A stretch of 64,000 bases of DNA from Flavonifractor sp. AGMB03687 (GCF_017811815.1 NZ_JADKZI010000002.1:434001-498000); one strand, 5' to 3'. Numbered from the stretch's first letter, positions 50,421 to 59,816 are shown. The notes: generated by a model from the letters alone, not told the origin. Made by a program: numbers and translations.

Positions 50421-51512
50421 TCACCCCCCTGTGACCGACACGGCGGTGATCATGGAAATGAGCAGCAGCAGGGCGCAGGAGCCGGTCATGCCCAGAATCA
50501 GGCCAAAGGCGCCGCCAATCTGGTCGATGAGGGCGGCCACCCGACTGCCCGATAGGGCGGCGCTGAGGGCGGAGGCCACCTTATAGGTCAGATAGTGGAA
50601 CCCCAGCTGAAAAAATGGGATCAGACAGATGCCGATGACCACCAGCATACCAAACACCCCCACTGTATTTTTCAGCACCCCCGCCCCGGCCAGCACGGTC
50701 TCCGCTGCATCGGACAGGATGCCGCCCACCACCGGCACCATGCTGGACATGGTGAATTTGGCGGCCTTGACGGTGAGGGCGTCGGTGGTGCCCGCAATGA
50801 CCCCGCTGATGGTCAGGTAGGTCACAAAGAGGATGAGGGTACCGGTGAGCACCGTGGTCACCGCCCATTTCAGGGTGGCCGCCATCCGCTTGAGCCCCTC
50901 GTTGCCCACCGCCGCCCAGGCCACGCTGGCGGCGATATAGGTGTACACCAGGGGGAGCAGCACCCGGTTGATGAGGGTGATGAGCAGGTCGGAGAAGAGC
51001 ATGGTGGCCAGCTGCCGGGCCACCGCGCCGCTGGGATTCCCGGCGGCGGAGGCCGCCGCTGTCACCGCCGGCAGCAGCAGCTTGGAGAAGGTCTCCATGC
51101 GCTCGATGGCCTCCCGCCCCATTCCAATGAGGGAGTTGGCGTCGGTGGCCGCCACCGCCGTCACCGCCAGAGCCCCCACCAGCGCCGCCGCGTCCACCGG
51201 TCCATTCCCCGCTCCCATGCCCTCAGCCAGGGAGCAGACCAGCACCACCACCAGCAGCAGGGCGCCGCTGCGCAGAGCCTTGCGGATCACCCCTCCCAGC
51301 TCGGCGCTGCCGGTGTCCAGGATCTGGCTGATGCTCTCGTCCAGATCCAGCCCGGCCGCGAGGTCCACGTCGGGCATCCACTCCGACCCGGCTTCCTCCA
51401 GTTCGTCCAGGCCCAGGGCCTCTGACTGGGCCTCCAGCACCCCCTGGCTGGCGGAGGCCGTCCCCGTCAGCACCAGCAGCAGTACCGCCAAAGCCGCCAG
51501 CCGCCGTATCAT
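50421..51512 (-). CDS. spoIIIAE: Stage III sporulation protein AE
   Basis: 363 residues: signal peptide (1-22), then an acidic linker and about eight membrane helices. Largest membrane part of the SpoIIIA channel; the sequence GGVIRKALRSGALLLVVVLVCSL and ASAAGNPSGAVARQLATMLFSDLL fit the family. The gap of 27 nt to spoIIIAD is the longest inside the operon. Confidence 0.94.
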   Translation of the reverse strand: MIRRLAALAVLLLVLTGTASASQGVLEAQSEALGLDELEEAGSEWMPDVDLAAGLDLDESISQILDTGSAELGGVIRKALRSGALLLVVVLVCSLAEGMGAGNGPVDAAALVGALAVTAVAATDANSLIGMGREAIERMETFSKLLLPAVTAAASAAGNPSGAVARQLATMLFSDLLITLINRVLLPLVYTYIAASVAWAAVGNEGLKRMAATLKWAVTTVLTGTLILFVTYLTISGVIAGTTDALTVKAAKFTMSSMVPVVGGILSDAAETVLAGAGVLKNTVGVFGMLVVIGICLIPFFQLGFHYLTYKVASALSAALSGSRVAALIDQIGGAFGLILGMTGSCALLLLISMITAVSVTGG

Positions 51513-51539
51513 GGTCTTTCCCTCCTCTTTGGTACAAAC

Positions 51540-51926
51540 TCACAGCAGCGCCTCCACCGTGTCCAGCACCGCCCGCAGCAGCGGCAGGGCGGTGCACAGC
51601 GCCATGGCGGAGCCGGCTGTCTCGGTAACAGCGGCGATGCCCCCCTCACCCGCGTCCTTGCACACCTGGGCGGCAATGTGGGTGAGGATGGCGATGCCCA
51701 CCGTCTTGAGGACGGGGGCCACCACCGCCGGGGACAGCCCCGCCATGTCCTGTAAATCCTCCGCCATGGCCACCACATCCTCCAGGGCCCCCAGGGCCAG
51801 TCCCAGAATGACGGCGGCGGCGGCCAGGGAGAGGGCCAGGGCCAGCTGCCGGGCGGTCCCCTTGACCATGACAGCGCATAGGGCGGCGATGACCGCCACC
51901 GCCCCCACCTTCAGCATGGTCTCCAT
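51540..51926 (-). CDS. spoIIIAD: Stage III sporulation protein AD
   Basis: 128 residues with four membrane helices in the order expected for SpoIIIAD (VGAVAVIAALCAVMVKGTARQLALALSLAAAAVILGLAL first). It begins 2 nt after spoIIIAC. Confidence 0.93.
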   Translation of the reverse strand: METMLKVGAVAVIAALCAVMVKGTARQLALALSLAAAAVILGLALGALEDVVAMAEDLQDMAGLSPAVVAPVLKTVGIAILTHIAAQVCKDAGEGGIAAVTETAGSAMALCTALPLLRAVLDTVEALL

Positions 51927-51928
51927 GG

Positions 51929-52123
51929 TTACAGCCCGAACAGGTCCTTGACCAGTTCAAACAGACTGCTGATCTGCTGGACCACCATCATGAGCACCAC
52001 CACCAGCCCCGCCAGGGTGGTCATGGTGGCCTGCTCGTCCCGGCCCGACCGGGAGAGTACCTGATTGAGCACCGACACCAGAATCCCGATGGCGGCAATT
52101 TTGAAGATCAGATCCACATCCAT
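51929..52123 (-). CDS. spoIIIAC: Stage III sporulation protein AC
   Basis: 64 residues, two helices: MDVDLIFKIAAIGILVSVLNQVL and MTTLAGLVVVLMMVVQQISSLFELVKDLFGL, the textbook SpoIIIAC pattern and size. Confidence 0.94.
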   Translation of the reverse strand: MDVDLIFKIAAIGILVSVLNQVLSRSGRDEQATMTTLAGLVVVLMMVVQQISSLFELVKDLFGL

Positions 52124-52136
52124 ATGCTTCGCTCCT

Positions 52137-52649
52137 TCACAGCAGCAGGATCACCAGCAGCCCGCCGGAGGCCAGCCCCAGCACCTGATACATCCTGCCC
52201 CGTTTTTCTCCATCCTCCCGGGCCAGCTCGCCCTCCCGGGTCAGTTCGGCTCCCGCATGGGCCAAGGCTGTGCGCAGGCCGGACTCCTCGAACCGGCCCA
52301 GCACCTCCCCCAGCTCGTCCAACACGGCGCCTCCCCGGCCCTCCAGGTCCAGGTTGGTGTCCGCCAGGGCCTGCCGCCAGATCTCTGCCAGGGACCGCTC
52401 TCCCAGCTGGTCCATCCCCTTCCGGCAGTTGGCAAACAGCTCCCCCACCGGGGGCGGGTACTCCGCCGCCAGACGCTCCATCAGTTCCGGCATGGGGGTG
52501 AGCCGGAAGGAAATTTCCCGCTCCATCTGCTCCATGGCCCCGGCCAGCTGCCGCAGCACCGCGGCCCGCCGTTTCAGCCGCCGGGCAGCGGTAAAGCCCA
52601 GATAGGCCCCGCCCACCGCCGTCAGCAGGGCCCCCACCAGCCGGATCAT
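52137..52649 (-). CDS. spoIIIAB: Stage III sporulation protein AB
   Basis: 170 residues: helix at each end and a soluble middle, as in GspF-like SpoIIIAB. AAVLRQLAGAMEQMEREISFRLTPMPELMERLA and the final LASGGLLVILLL are the recognisable parts. It overlaps spoIIIAA by 4 nt. Confidence 0.93.
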   Translation of the reverse strand: MIRLVGALLTAVGGAYLGFTAARRLKRRAAVLRQLAGAMEQMEREISFRLTPMPELMERLAAEYPPPVGELFANCRKGMDQLGERSLAEIWRQALADTNLDLEGRGGAVLDELGEVLGRFEESGLRTALAHAGAELTREGELAREDGEKRGRMYQVLGLASGGLLVILLL

Positions 52650-53557
52650 AGCCCGCTCACACGGCAGGCCCGCCCGGTCTCCCCCCGGGTGAGCACCACC
52701 AGCTTTTGAAAGCAGTGGTTCTCAAGAAGGGGCCGGTATAATGGCCTGCGCTCCAGATCGGCCAGATCGGCGGCGTGGGCAGTACACACCAGGCTTACCC
52801 CGCAGTTGGCGGCTGCCAAAAGGGCGGCGCAATCCTCCGAGGCGGTGATCTCGTCGGCGGCCAGCACCTGGGGGTTCATGCCCCGCAGCAGCATAAGCAG
52901 CCCAGTCCCCTTGGGGCAACCGTCCATCACATCGGTGCGCCGCCCCACCTGAAGCTGGGGCATGCCGTTCCACATGGCGGCCAGCTCTCCCCGCTCGTCG
53001 GCGATGCCCACCCGCAGAGGAGGATGGCCCTCCCCATCGGATAGCCGCCGGATCAGATCCCGCAGCAGGGTGGTCTTGCCGCCTCCCGGCGGGGAGAGGA
53101 TGAGGGTGCTCTGAAAGCGCTCCCCCTCCCACAGCCTGTCCGCTACCGAGGCAGCAGCGCCCGGAACCTGCCGGGCAATGCGGATGGCCAGGGAGGACAG
53201 CTGCCGCAGGTTGTATACCGCACCATCCTTCACCACCGCACTGCCGCAGATACCAATGCGGTGGCCCCCCTGCACGGTGAAAAAGCCGCTGCGCATCCGC
53301 TCCAGAGCGGTGTGGGCGGAGGCCCTGGTGGCGATCTCCAGTACCAGCTCCAAATCTCCCGGCGTCACTGGCTCCTCCCCCGGCACCTGCCGCTCCCCCT
53401 GGGGGCACACCACCGTCATGGGCCAGCCGGAGCGCAGCCGCAGCTCCTCCGCCACCGCCTGAGTGGCCTTGTCCACCCCCTCCGCCTGCCGGCGCAGATG
53501 GGGCGGCAGCAGGGCCGCCGCCTGTAAGTAGCGCTTCCCGTCCCCTTGTTCCCTCAT
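52646..53557 (-). CDS. spoIIIAA: Stage III sporulation protein AA (ATPase)
   Basis: 303 residues from ATG 53557. GspE/VirB11-like ATPase with Walker A SPPGGGKTTLLRDLIRRLS near residue 160, VGIADERGELAAMW and a Walker B-like region LAADEITASEDCAALLAAANCGV. It powers or assembles the mother-cell channel. First gene of the operon behind a SigE-like promoter; a longer frame from 53611 would start inside that promoter. Confidence 0.95.
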   Translation of the reverse strand: MREQGDGKRYLQAAALLPPHLRRQAEGVDKATQAVAEELRLRSGWPMTVVCPQGERQVPGEEPVTPGDLELVLEIATRASAHTALERMRSGFFTVQGGHRIGICGSAVVKDGAVYNLRQLSSLAIRIARQVPGAAASVADRLWEGERFQSTLILSPPGGGKTTLLRDLIRRLSDGEGHPPLRVGIADERGELAAMWNGMPQLQVGRRTDVMDGCPKGTGLLMLLRGMNPQVLAADEITASEDCAALLAAANCGVSLVCTAHAADLADLERRPLYRPLLENHCFQKLVVLTRGETGRACRVSGL

Positions 53558-53588
53558 GTCGTCACATCCTTCTTTGGTATCTGCAACA

Positions 53589-53617
53589 TACCTATGAGGG
53601 CCCGTCCCCATTTATGA
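53589..53617 (-). promoter_or_regulatory. SigE-type promoter of the spoIIIA operon
   Basis: Minus strand TCATAAAT, 13 nt, CATAGGTA, about 30 nt before the spoIIIAA start. It fits the mother-cell SigE pattern (ATA at -35, CATA at -10) and the known control of this operon. Confidence 0.65.
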
Positions 53618-53624
53618 CCGCAAA

Positions 53625-53655
53625 AAAGCGCCTGCCGCAGACGCGGCAGACGCTT
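53625..53655 (-). terminator. Terminator after lgt
   Basis: Imperfect stem with AAAGCG(C)CTGCCGC paired to GCGGCAG(A)CGCTTT; T-rich on the minus strand. Confidence 0.8.
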
Positions 53656-53671
53656 TGTAAAACAGACATCG

Positions 53672-54742
53672 TTATTTCTTTTTCTCGTCCATGACCAGCA
53701 CTTCCTTCAGGTCGGAACGCTCCTTCAGGGCGGCGATGAGCTCCGCCTTGTCCTCAGCCGGGACGTCGGCAGGCAGGGCGTAGGACTCGATGCGGGCAAA
53801 GTCCTGTTCCAGCCGCTTCTTCTGCTTGGCCAGCCAGGCCTCCCCCTTGCCCTCGGGATACACCAGAGCCACCAGCCGGGGATGAGCCTTCATCTGATTC
53901 ACCCACAGATCGGCGGGGTCGTGCTTGCGGAAGCCCAGCAGCACGATGAGCAGCACGATGGAGATGGCGGCAGTGGCAAAGCCGAACACCTGGGACACCC
54001 GGATGGGGGTGTTGAAGAAGTACAGGCTGTCGGTACGCAGGCCCTCAATGAAGCCCCGGCCCACGCCGTACCAGGCGAAGTAGCTCAGGAACATCTGGCC
54101 GTCAAACTTGCGCCACTTTTTGGCGATGAGGATGAGCAGTCCCAGCCCCACCAGGTTCCAAAGAGACTCATAGAGGAAGGTAGGATGGACCTCCACATAC
54201 TGGCGCACGCCGTCCACGTACTGGTAGATGCCCATGCGCCAGGGCAGGTCGGTGGGCCCGCCGTAGGCCTCAATATTGACAAAGTTGCCCCACCGGCCGA
54301 TCATCTGGCCGATGAGCAGGCCGAAGACGCCCAGGTCCGCAAAGGCCAGGAACTTGATCTTGCGCACCTTGCAGAACACGAACAGGGTGATCACCGCGGC
54401 GATGACGCCGCCGTAGATGGCAAGGCCGCCGTCCCAGATGCGTACCATGGCACCGAAGTCCAGGGAGCCGTCCTCCCGGCGGTAGAGATCCAGGTAGAAG
54501 ATGATGTAGTACAGCCGGGCCCCGATGATGGACAGGGGCACGGCAAAAAAGAGCATGTCGATGATATCATCCTGGCGGATACCGAACTGGGGGGCCTTCC
54601 GGGAGCAGAACACCACCGCCAGCAAAAAGCCGGCGGCGATGATGATCCCGTACCAGTAGACGGGCCAGCTGCCCAGGTGGAAGGCCACCCGATTGAGTTG
54701 AAATTCCAGCCCCAGGCCGGGGAACGAGACGGTGCCCATCAT
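53672..54742 (-). CDS. lgt: Prolipoprotein diacylglyceryl transferase Lgt, C-terminally extended
   Basis: 356 residues from ATG 54742, overlapping the upstream stop as ATGA. Seven membrane helices with family motifs WYGIIIAAGFLLAV, LAIYGGVIAA, and GRWGNFVNIEAYGGPTD near residue 130. It adds diacylglycerol to the lipobox Cys. After the last helix (residue ~275) there is an 80-residue soluble tail rich in Lys, Glu and Ala with no counterpart in E. coli Lgt. Grouped with two M16 peptidases upstream. Confidence 0.94.
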   Translation of the reverse strand: MMGTVSFPGLGLEFQLNRVAFHLGSWPVYWYGIIIAAGFLLAVVFCSRKAPQFGIRQDDIIDMLFFAVPLSIIGARLYYIIFYLDLYRREDGSLDFGAMVRIWDGGLAIYGGVIAAVITLFVFCKVRKIKFLAFADLGVFGLLIGQMIGRWGNFVNIEAYGGPTDLPWRMGIYQYVDGVRQYVEVHPTFLYESLWNLVGLGLLILIAKKWRKFDGQMFLSYFAWYGVGRGFIEGLRTDSLYFFNTPIRVSQVFGFATAAISIVLLIVLLGFRKHDPADLWVNQMKAHPRLVALVYPEGKGEAWLAKQKKRLEQDFARIESYALPADVPAEDKAELIAALKERSDLKEVLVMDEKKK

Positions 54743-56019
54743 ACCGCTCCCTCCCCCGGGCGGACCACAGCCAGGCCGCACCGCTCAGCGGTCACCCAGC
54801 TGCGGATGCAGTCCTCCACATAGGCCTGGTCGATGGAGTCAAAGATCTCAGGGAACTTAAGGTAGTCCATGCCGGCAAAGTGGGACTGGGCCATGGCGAT
54901 GCAGGTGTACTCAAAGGAGTTGAGGCCACGGACCTTGGCGCCGTAAACACCCTTCTTCAGCCGCTGGAACAGGCCGGGGTCGATGCCCTCCTTGGCCAGG
55001 CGCTCGCCCTCGGCCAGCACCGCATCCCGCACCTTCTTGGGGTCCCGGCTCTCGCCGCCGGCCACCATCATGGCGCAGCCGGGATAGAGCTCGAAGCCGT
55101 AGCTGAAATTCTTGTTGATGAGCCCCTCGCTGTACAGCTTGGCGTACAGAGGGGTGGAGTTGCCCAGCAGGGCCTCGCAGGCCAGCTCGCCCGCCAACTC
55201 CCGACGCATCCACTCCTCGCCGGCCTTGGCAGGGTCGCACTTGAAGCCCAGCATGAAGATGGGAGTGGACACCTCCATGGTCAGCTCCTTCTCGGAACAG
55301 GCCGCCTTGGGAGCCTCCTCCCCGCCGTAGTCCCGCTGGATCTGGCAGGTGGACTCCTTAGGCAGGATCTCCCTGGCAATGGCGCACACCTGCTCCGGGT
55401 CCACATCACCCGCCACAGTAAGCACCATGTTGGCCGGGGTATAGAAGGCCTTGTGGCAGGCGTACAGAGTACCGGCGGTGATGTGGGAGATGGACTCCTG
55501 GGTACCGGCAATGGGCACCCGAATGGGATGGTGGTCGTACAGGCACTCCATCAGGGCGTAGAACACCTGGTTGTCCGGGTCGTCCTCCACCATGCGGATC
55601 TCCTGTCCGATGATGCCCTGCTCCTTGTCCACGCTCTCCTGGGTGAAATAAGGGATGGACACGAAGGAGAGCAGGATCTTCAGGTTGTCGAAGAACTTCT
55701 CGGTGCTCTCAAAGTAGTAGCCGGTGATGGCGGAGCTGGTGAAGGCGTTGGGAGAGGCTCCGTTGGCCGCCAGGTCCTGGAGAGCGTTGCCGTCCTCGGT
55801 GTCGAACATCTTGTGCTCCAGGAAGTGGGCCACACCCGCCGGGGTATCCTTCCACCGGCTATCCTGGTGAAAACGCATGTCCATGCCGCCGTAGTTGGTG
55901 GCAAAGAAGGCGTAGCTCTTCTGAAAATCCCGGCGGCGGTCCACGTAGATGTGAAGCCCGTTCTCCAGGATCTCATGAAATACGGTCTCCCCCAGACGGG
56001 GGTACTGCTTGCTTACCAT
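54739..56019 (-). CDS. M16 family metallopeptidase, active-site type (YmfH-like)
   Basis: 426 residues. The inverted zinc motif HxxEH is seen as HFLEHKMF near residue 66, with the distant Glu about 75 residues later (KEQGIIGQEIRM). Two alpha/beta halves as in the M16 family. Related to Bacillus YmfH. It starts 4 nt after its sister gene, which lacks the zinc motif, so the pair likely forms a heterodimer. Confidence 0.9.
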   Translation of the reverse strand: MVSKQYPRLGETVFHEILENGLHIYVDRRRDFQKSYAFFATNYGGMDMRFHQDSRWKDTPAGVAHFLEHKMFDTEDGNALQDLAANGASPNAFTSSAITGYYFESTEKFFDNLKILLSFVSIPYFTQESVDKEQGIIGQEIRMVEDDPDNQVFYALMECLYDHHPIRVPIAGTQESISHITAGTLYACHKAFYTPANMVLTVAGDVDPEQVCAIAREILPKESTCQIQRDYGGEEAPKAACSEKELTMEVSTPIFMLGFKCDPAKAGEEWMRRELAGELACEALLGNSTPLYAKLYSEGLINKNFSYGFELYPGCAMMVAGGESRDPKKVRDAVLAEGERLAKEGIDPGLFQRLKKGVYGAKVRGLNSFEYTCIAMAQSHFAGMDYLKFPEIFDSIDQAYVEDCIRSWVTAERCGLAVVRPGEGAV

Positions 56020-56023
56020 AGAA

Positions 56024-57295
56024 TCACTCCCTGCCTTTCAGGAAATACACGGTGTCCAGGGTCAGGTCCTGGGCGGCCTCTACCGCCTGAGCCCGGGTGA
56101 CGGCCTCCACCTTCTGGGCCACCTGGTCGGGGCCGTCGGTGAGACCGGCGGCGGACTGGCCCAGCCAGTAGTCCTCCAGCCGTCCCTGGGTGTCCAGGGT
56201 GGTGCGCAGCGTGCTCACCACCGACCGGCGGGCCCATTCCAGCTCGTCGTCGGTGAAGTCGCCGCTCTGGCACTTGTAGAGCTGGGAGAGGATCTCGGCC
56301 TCCGCCTGGCCCACCTTGTCAAACTCCACACCGGAGGATACCAGCATCACGTCCTTGTATTTCATCAGGCCGGAGCTGGCGTAGTAGCACAGGCTCAGCT
56401 TCTCCCGCACGTTCATGAACAGCTTGGAGGTGGTGGTGCCGCCGTAGATGGCGTTGACCAGCATCAGGGCGGGGTACCGCTCATCCCAGGCATCGCAGTT
56501 GGTGCGGAAGCCCATGGCCAGCTTGCCCTGGGTCACGTCCAGAGCCTCCTCCACCCGGCGGGGCTTCTTGGGAGCCTTCTGCTTGGCGGGACGGGCCAGC
56601 TCAGCCCGCTTCCCCTCCGGCAGCAGGTCCACCAGAGGCCCGAAGGCCGCCTGCACCCGCTCCGCGTCCGCCGAGCCGCAGTAGTAGAGCTCCACCCGGG
56701 CACCCTTCAGCAGGTCCTGATAACCTGCCCACAGCTTCTCCGGGGTAATGGCCTCCACCGCCTCCTGGCTGCCCAGCTTGTCCACGCCAAAGGGCTCCTC
56801 CTCGCACATCTCGGCCACTACCCGGATCTGGGCGTACTGCCGCTTGTCGTTGACCTGGGCCTTGATGCGGTCGATGAGATTGGCCTTCTCCTGCTTGGTG
56901 TAGTCGGGGCAGAAGGCGCCGTCTTTGGTATAGGGCTTGCCCACCAGCTCCGCCAGCAGGGCGGCGGCAGGCTCCAGCACCTGCTCCTTATTCAGAGTGT
57001 AGGCGTCGTCCAGGAAGCTGCCCACAAAGCCCACGCACTGGGTCTCTCCCTTTTTGCGCACCATGGGCTCCAGGGAGCCGCCGTACAGCTCATCCAGGGC
57101 GGCGGACAAGGACTCCATGTCGGGATACTGCGCGGTGCCCCGGCGGAGCACCATGGGGATCAGTGCGTTGCGGGAGGCGTCCTCCGCCGTCAAAGGGGTG
57201 AGGAACTGGGCCCCCAATACGCTGGACTTGAATTTTTTGGTCTGTACCGCCGTCAGCCAGACGCCGGGCTGCAATTCGATCCTTGTGACCTTCAT
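56024..57295 (-). CDS. M16 family protein without zinc motif (YmfF-like)
   Basis: 423 residues, same two-domain fold. No HxxEH near the N terminus (the region reads GAQFLTPLTAEDASRNALIPMVLRRGT). The second half has the Arg/Tyr motif seen in M16 (SLCYYASSGLMKYKDVMLVSSGVE). Similar inactive-active pairs are known (YmfF-YmfH, PqqF-like). It is the first gene of the pair-plus-lgt operon. Confidence 0.88.
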   Translation of the reverse strand: MKVTRIELQPGVWLTAVQTKKFKSSVLGAQFLTPLTAEDASRNALIPMVLRRGTAQYPDMESLSAALDELYGGSLEPMVRKKGETQCVGFVGSFLDDAYTLNKEQVLEPAAALLAELVGKPYTKDGAFCPDYTKQEKANLIDRIKAQVNDKRQYAQIRVVAEMCEEEPFGVDKLGSQEAVEAITPEKLWAGYQDLLKGARVELYYCGSADAERVQAAFGPLVDLLPEGKRAELARPAKQKAPKKPRRVEEALDVTQGKLAMGFRTNCDAWDERYPALMLVNAIYGGTTTSKLFMNVREKLSLCYYASSGLMKYKDVMLVSSGVEFDKVGQAEAEILSQLYKCQSGDFTDDELEWARRSVVSTLRTTLDTQGRLEDYWLGQSAAGLTDGPDQVAQKVEAVTRAQAVEAAQDLTLDTVYFLKGRE

Positions 57296-57359
57296 GTGCT
57301 GCGAACCGTCCTTTCTTGTTTACCACCATAGCCTGCCCCGTTGGGCGGGCTCTATCCAT

Positions 57360-58541
57360 TTACAGCCTGCTGCGGTCCCGCAGCCAGCTGGGCAAAGAAC
57401 GCATTTTAATGCTGGATACCACACCCATGGCGGCAAACATGGTAACAATGGAGGAGCCGCCATAGCTGAAGAAGGGCAGGGTCAGGCCTACCACCGGGAA
57501 GACATAGAGGCACATGCCCACGTTGACCCCCACCTGGGCCAGCAGCATACCGGCGTAGCCCATGGCGATGAGGGCGCTCTGGGGAGAGCAGGCCCGGCGG
57601 GCCACCCAGACGCACCGCAGGATGATGGCCGCCAGCAGGGCCAGCAGCAGCAGGCAGCCGATGAGGCCGAATTCCTCGCCGCAGACAGCAAAGATCTCGT
57701 CGGTCTCACGGGCGGGCAGGCTGGACTTGTAGCTACTCTGGGTCTGAATACCCTGGAGGTAGCCCATGCCGGTGAGTCCGCCGCTGCCGATGGCCAGGAT
57801 GCTGCGGGTCTGCTGCCAGCCCTGGCCCAGGGTCTGCTCGCTGATGGTATCCGGGTTGCCGGTGATGTGGTCGATGACCACCGTAAAACGCTTCATGAAA
57901 TACAGGTCCTTCACGTGGGGCCAGATGAGCACCACACCCACCACGCACACCACGGCGGCCAGCAGGAACCAGCGCTTCTTCACCCCGGCGGACCAGGACA
58001 TGATCACAAAAATAATGAGATAGGTCAGACCCATACCGAAGTCGCCGGAGGTTACCGCCACCACGCCGAACATGAACAGGGTGTGCCCGGCAAACTGGAA
58101 TACCGAGGATGGCTTACTGATGCCCCGCTCCTGCAGGCGGCTCATCTGCCAGGCCAGCAGCAGCACGAAGGTCAGCTTGGCGATCTCCGCGGGCTGCAGG
58201 TTGACCGGAAAGCCGGGAATGTGGAGCCAGCTGCGGTTGCCGTTGACCTCCACGCCCAGAGGGGTACGCACCAGGGCGTTGATAACCACATTAAACAGGA
58301 TCAGCCATTTCCAGGATTTTTCCGTCAGCAGTTCGATATCCACCGACGACATAATGATATAGACCGCCACGCCCAGCAGGATGCCTAATCCCTGGACAAT
58401 CATATTGCGGTTGGTTTCCAGATAGCGGGTGGCGCTGAAGATCAGCACCATGCCATATCCGCTGGCCAGCAGGCACAGGGTCAGCAGCAGCCGGTCACCC
58501 TGCTGCCAGAAGGCGCGGATAGAATCTCTCAGCCAGGACAC
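57360..58541 (-). CDS. RodA/FtsW/SpoVE family peptidoglycan polymerase
   Basis: 393 residues from GTG 58541, with AAGGAGGTGG 4 nt upstream. Ten membrane helices; SEDS motifs LQPAEIAKLTFVLLLAW, AIGSGGLTGMGYLQG and FFSYGGSSIVTMFAAMGVVSSI. The catalytic Asp is in PARETDEIFAVCGEEFG. RodA extends the side wall; SpoVE or FtsW serve septum and cortex. RodA is the closest by its WLHIPGFPVNLQPAE and N terminus, but no partner PBP or mre genes are nearby to confirm it. Confidence 0.88.
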   Translation of the reverse strand: MSWLRDSIRAFWQQGDRLLLTLCLLASGYGMVLIFSATRYLETNRNMIVQGLGILLGVAVYIIMSSVDIELLTEKSWKWLILFNVVINALVRTPLGVEVNGNRSWLHIPGFPVNLQPAEIAKLTFVLLLAWQMSRLQERGISKPSSVFQFAGHTLFMFGVVAVTSGDFGMGLTYLIIFVIMSWSAGVKKRWFLLAAVVCVVGVVLIWPHVKDLYFMKRFTVVIDHITGNPDTISEQTLGQGWQQTRSILAIGSGGLTGMGYLQGIQTQSSYKSSLPARETDEIFAVCGEEFGLIGCLLLLALLAAIILRCVWVARRACSPQSALIAMGYAGMLLAQVGVNVGMCLYVFPVVGLTLPFFSYGGSSIVTMFAAMGVVSSIKMRSLPSWLRDRSRL

Positions 58542-58598
58542 CGGTCCACCTCCTTGGTTTCTCACATTCGCCCCACCGTCCGGGGCGTACGTCAAATT

Positions 58599-58628
58599 AG
58601 TTTACCATCTTTTTTGCGTTTGGTAAAC
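58599..58628. promoter_or_regulatory. Inverted repeat with overlapping divergent promoters (rodA/tsaE)
   Basis: GTTTACCA, 13 nt, TGGTAAAC (58600-58628). On the minus strand TTTACC, 17 nt, TAAACT can be read as the promoter for the RodA-like gene, with both boxes inside the repeat arms. Confidence 0.45.
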
Positions 58629-58642
58629 AGGTGTGATATAAT
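58614..58642 (+). promoter_or_regulatory. SigA promoter of tsaE-tsaB-upp
   Basis: TTGCGT, 17 nt, TATAAT with an upstream TG, 35 nt before the tsaE start; overlaps the minus-strand promoter. Confidence 0.65.
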
Positions 58643-58676
58643 CTTGTCAGAATCTTCACATTTGAAGAGGTGCTGT

Positions 58677-59105
58677 ATGGAAATTATAACCAACTCCCCT
58701 GCTGAGACCGAGGCGGCAGGCGCTGCACTGGCCGCAGAGCTGAAACCGGGGAGCGTCATCGCCTTCACCGGCGATCTGGGAGCGGGCAAAACCGCCTTTA
58801 CCCGGGGACTGGCCAGAGGCCTGGGGGTGGAGGAACGGGTCACCAGCCCTACCTTTACCATTGTCAATGAATACGAGGGGGGGCGGCTGCCCCTGTTCCA
58901 CTTTGATATGTACCGGCTGGGCTCGGCGGACGAGCTCTTCGACATCGGCTGGGAGGACTACCTGGCCCGTGGCGGCGTGTGCGCCGTGGAGTGGAGCGAA
59001 AACATCGCCGACGCGCTGGAGGAGGGCACCATCCGGGTGGACATCCGCCGGGGAGCGCACGACGACCAGCGCATCATCACCATCACGGGAGGGACCCAAC
59101 CATGA
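58677..59105 (+). CDS. tsaE: tRNA threonylcarbamoyladenosine biosynthesis ATPase TsaE
   Basis: 142 residues from ATG 58677. Walker [21 protein letters not shown] near residue 34, then [20 protein letters not shown] and Walker B-like VEWSENI. Partner of TsaB and TsaD in t6A37 synthesis. Ends with an ATGA overlap with tsaB. Confidence 0.95.
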   Translation: MEIITNSPAETEAAGAALAAELKPGSVIAFTGDLGAGKTAFTRGLARGLGVEERVTSPTFTIVNEYEGGRLPLFHFDMYRLGSADELFDIGWEDYLARGGVCAVEWSENIADALEEGTIRVDIRRGAHDDQRIITITGGTQP

Positions 59106-59812
59106 AGATACTGGCGCTGGAATCCTCCGCCACCGCCTGCTCGGCGGCCCTGTGCGAGGATGAAAAGCTCATCGCCCAGACTTACCAAAACAACGGCCTG
59201 ACCCACTCGGTCACCCTGATGCCCATGACCACTTCCCTGCTCTCCGGCTGCGGCCTTACCCTGGAGGATGTGGACGTGATCGCCGTGGCGGCGGGGCCCG
59301 GCTCCTTCACCGGACTGCGCATCGGCGTGGCCGCCGCCAAGGGCCTGGCCTGGCCGGGCAACAAGCCCTGCGCCGCCTGCTCCACCCTGGAGTCCATGGC
59401 CTGGAACCTGGCCCACACCGGGCTGGAGATCTGCGCCGTCATGGACGCCCGGCGGCATCAGGTGTACAACGCCCGCTTTGCCAGCGACGGCGAAACCCTG
59501 GAACGGCTGACCCCCGACCGGGCCATCTCCCTGGAGGAGCTGGGGGAAGAATTAAAAATCAGCGGAAAAACGCAATTACTGGTTGGAGACGGCGCGGTTT
59601 TATGCTATACTACCCTCAAAGAGCTGGGGCTGGACGTCCGCCTGGCGCCCCCCCATCTCCGGTTCCAGAGCGCATGGGGCGTGGCCCGGTGTGGTCTGGA
59701 GCTGGCTCGGCAGGACAGACTCACCGACGCGGCGGGTCTGGCGCCCGACTACCACCGGCTCTCCCAGGCTGAACGGGAGCGGCTGACAAAAGAACAAAGC
59801 AAAGGGGAATAG
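59102..59812 (+). CDS. tsaB: tRNA threonylcarbamoyladenosine biosynthesis protein TsaB
   Basis: 236 residues from ATG 59102. ASKHA fold with [14 protein letters not shown] at the start and [22 protein letters not shown] near residue 63. TsaB scaffolds TsaD in t6A synthesis. In many relatives rimI follows; here upp does instead. Confidence 0.94.
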   Translation: MKILALESSATACSAALCEDEKLIAQTYQNNGLTHSVTLMPMTTSLLSGCGLTLEDVDVIAVAAGPGSFTGLRIGVAAAKGLAWPGNKPCAACSTLESMAWNLAHTGLEICAVMDARRHQVYNARFASDGETLERLTPDRAISLEELGEELKISGKTQLLVGDGAVLCYTTLKELGLDVRLAPPHLRFQSAWGVARCGLELARQDRLTDAAGLAPDYHRLSQAERERLTKEQSKGE

Positions 59813-59816
59813 CGCC

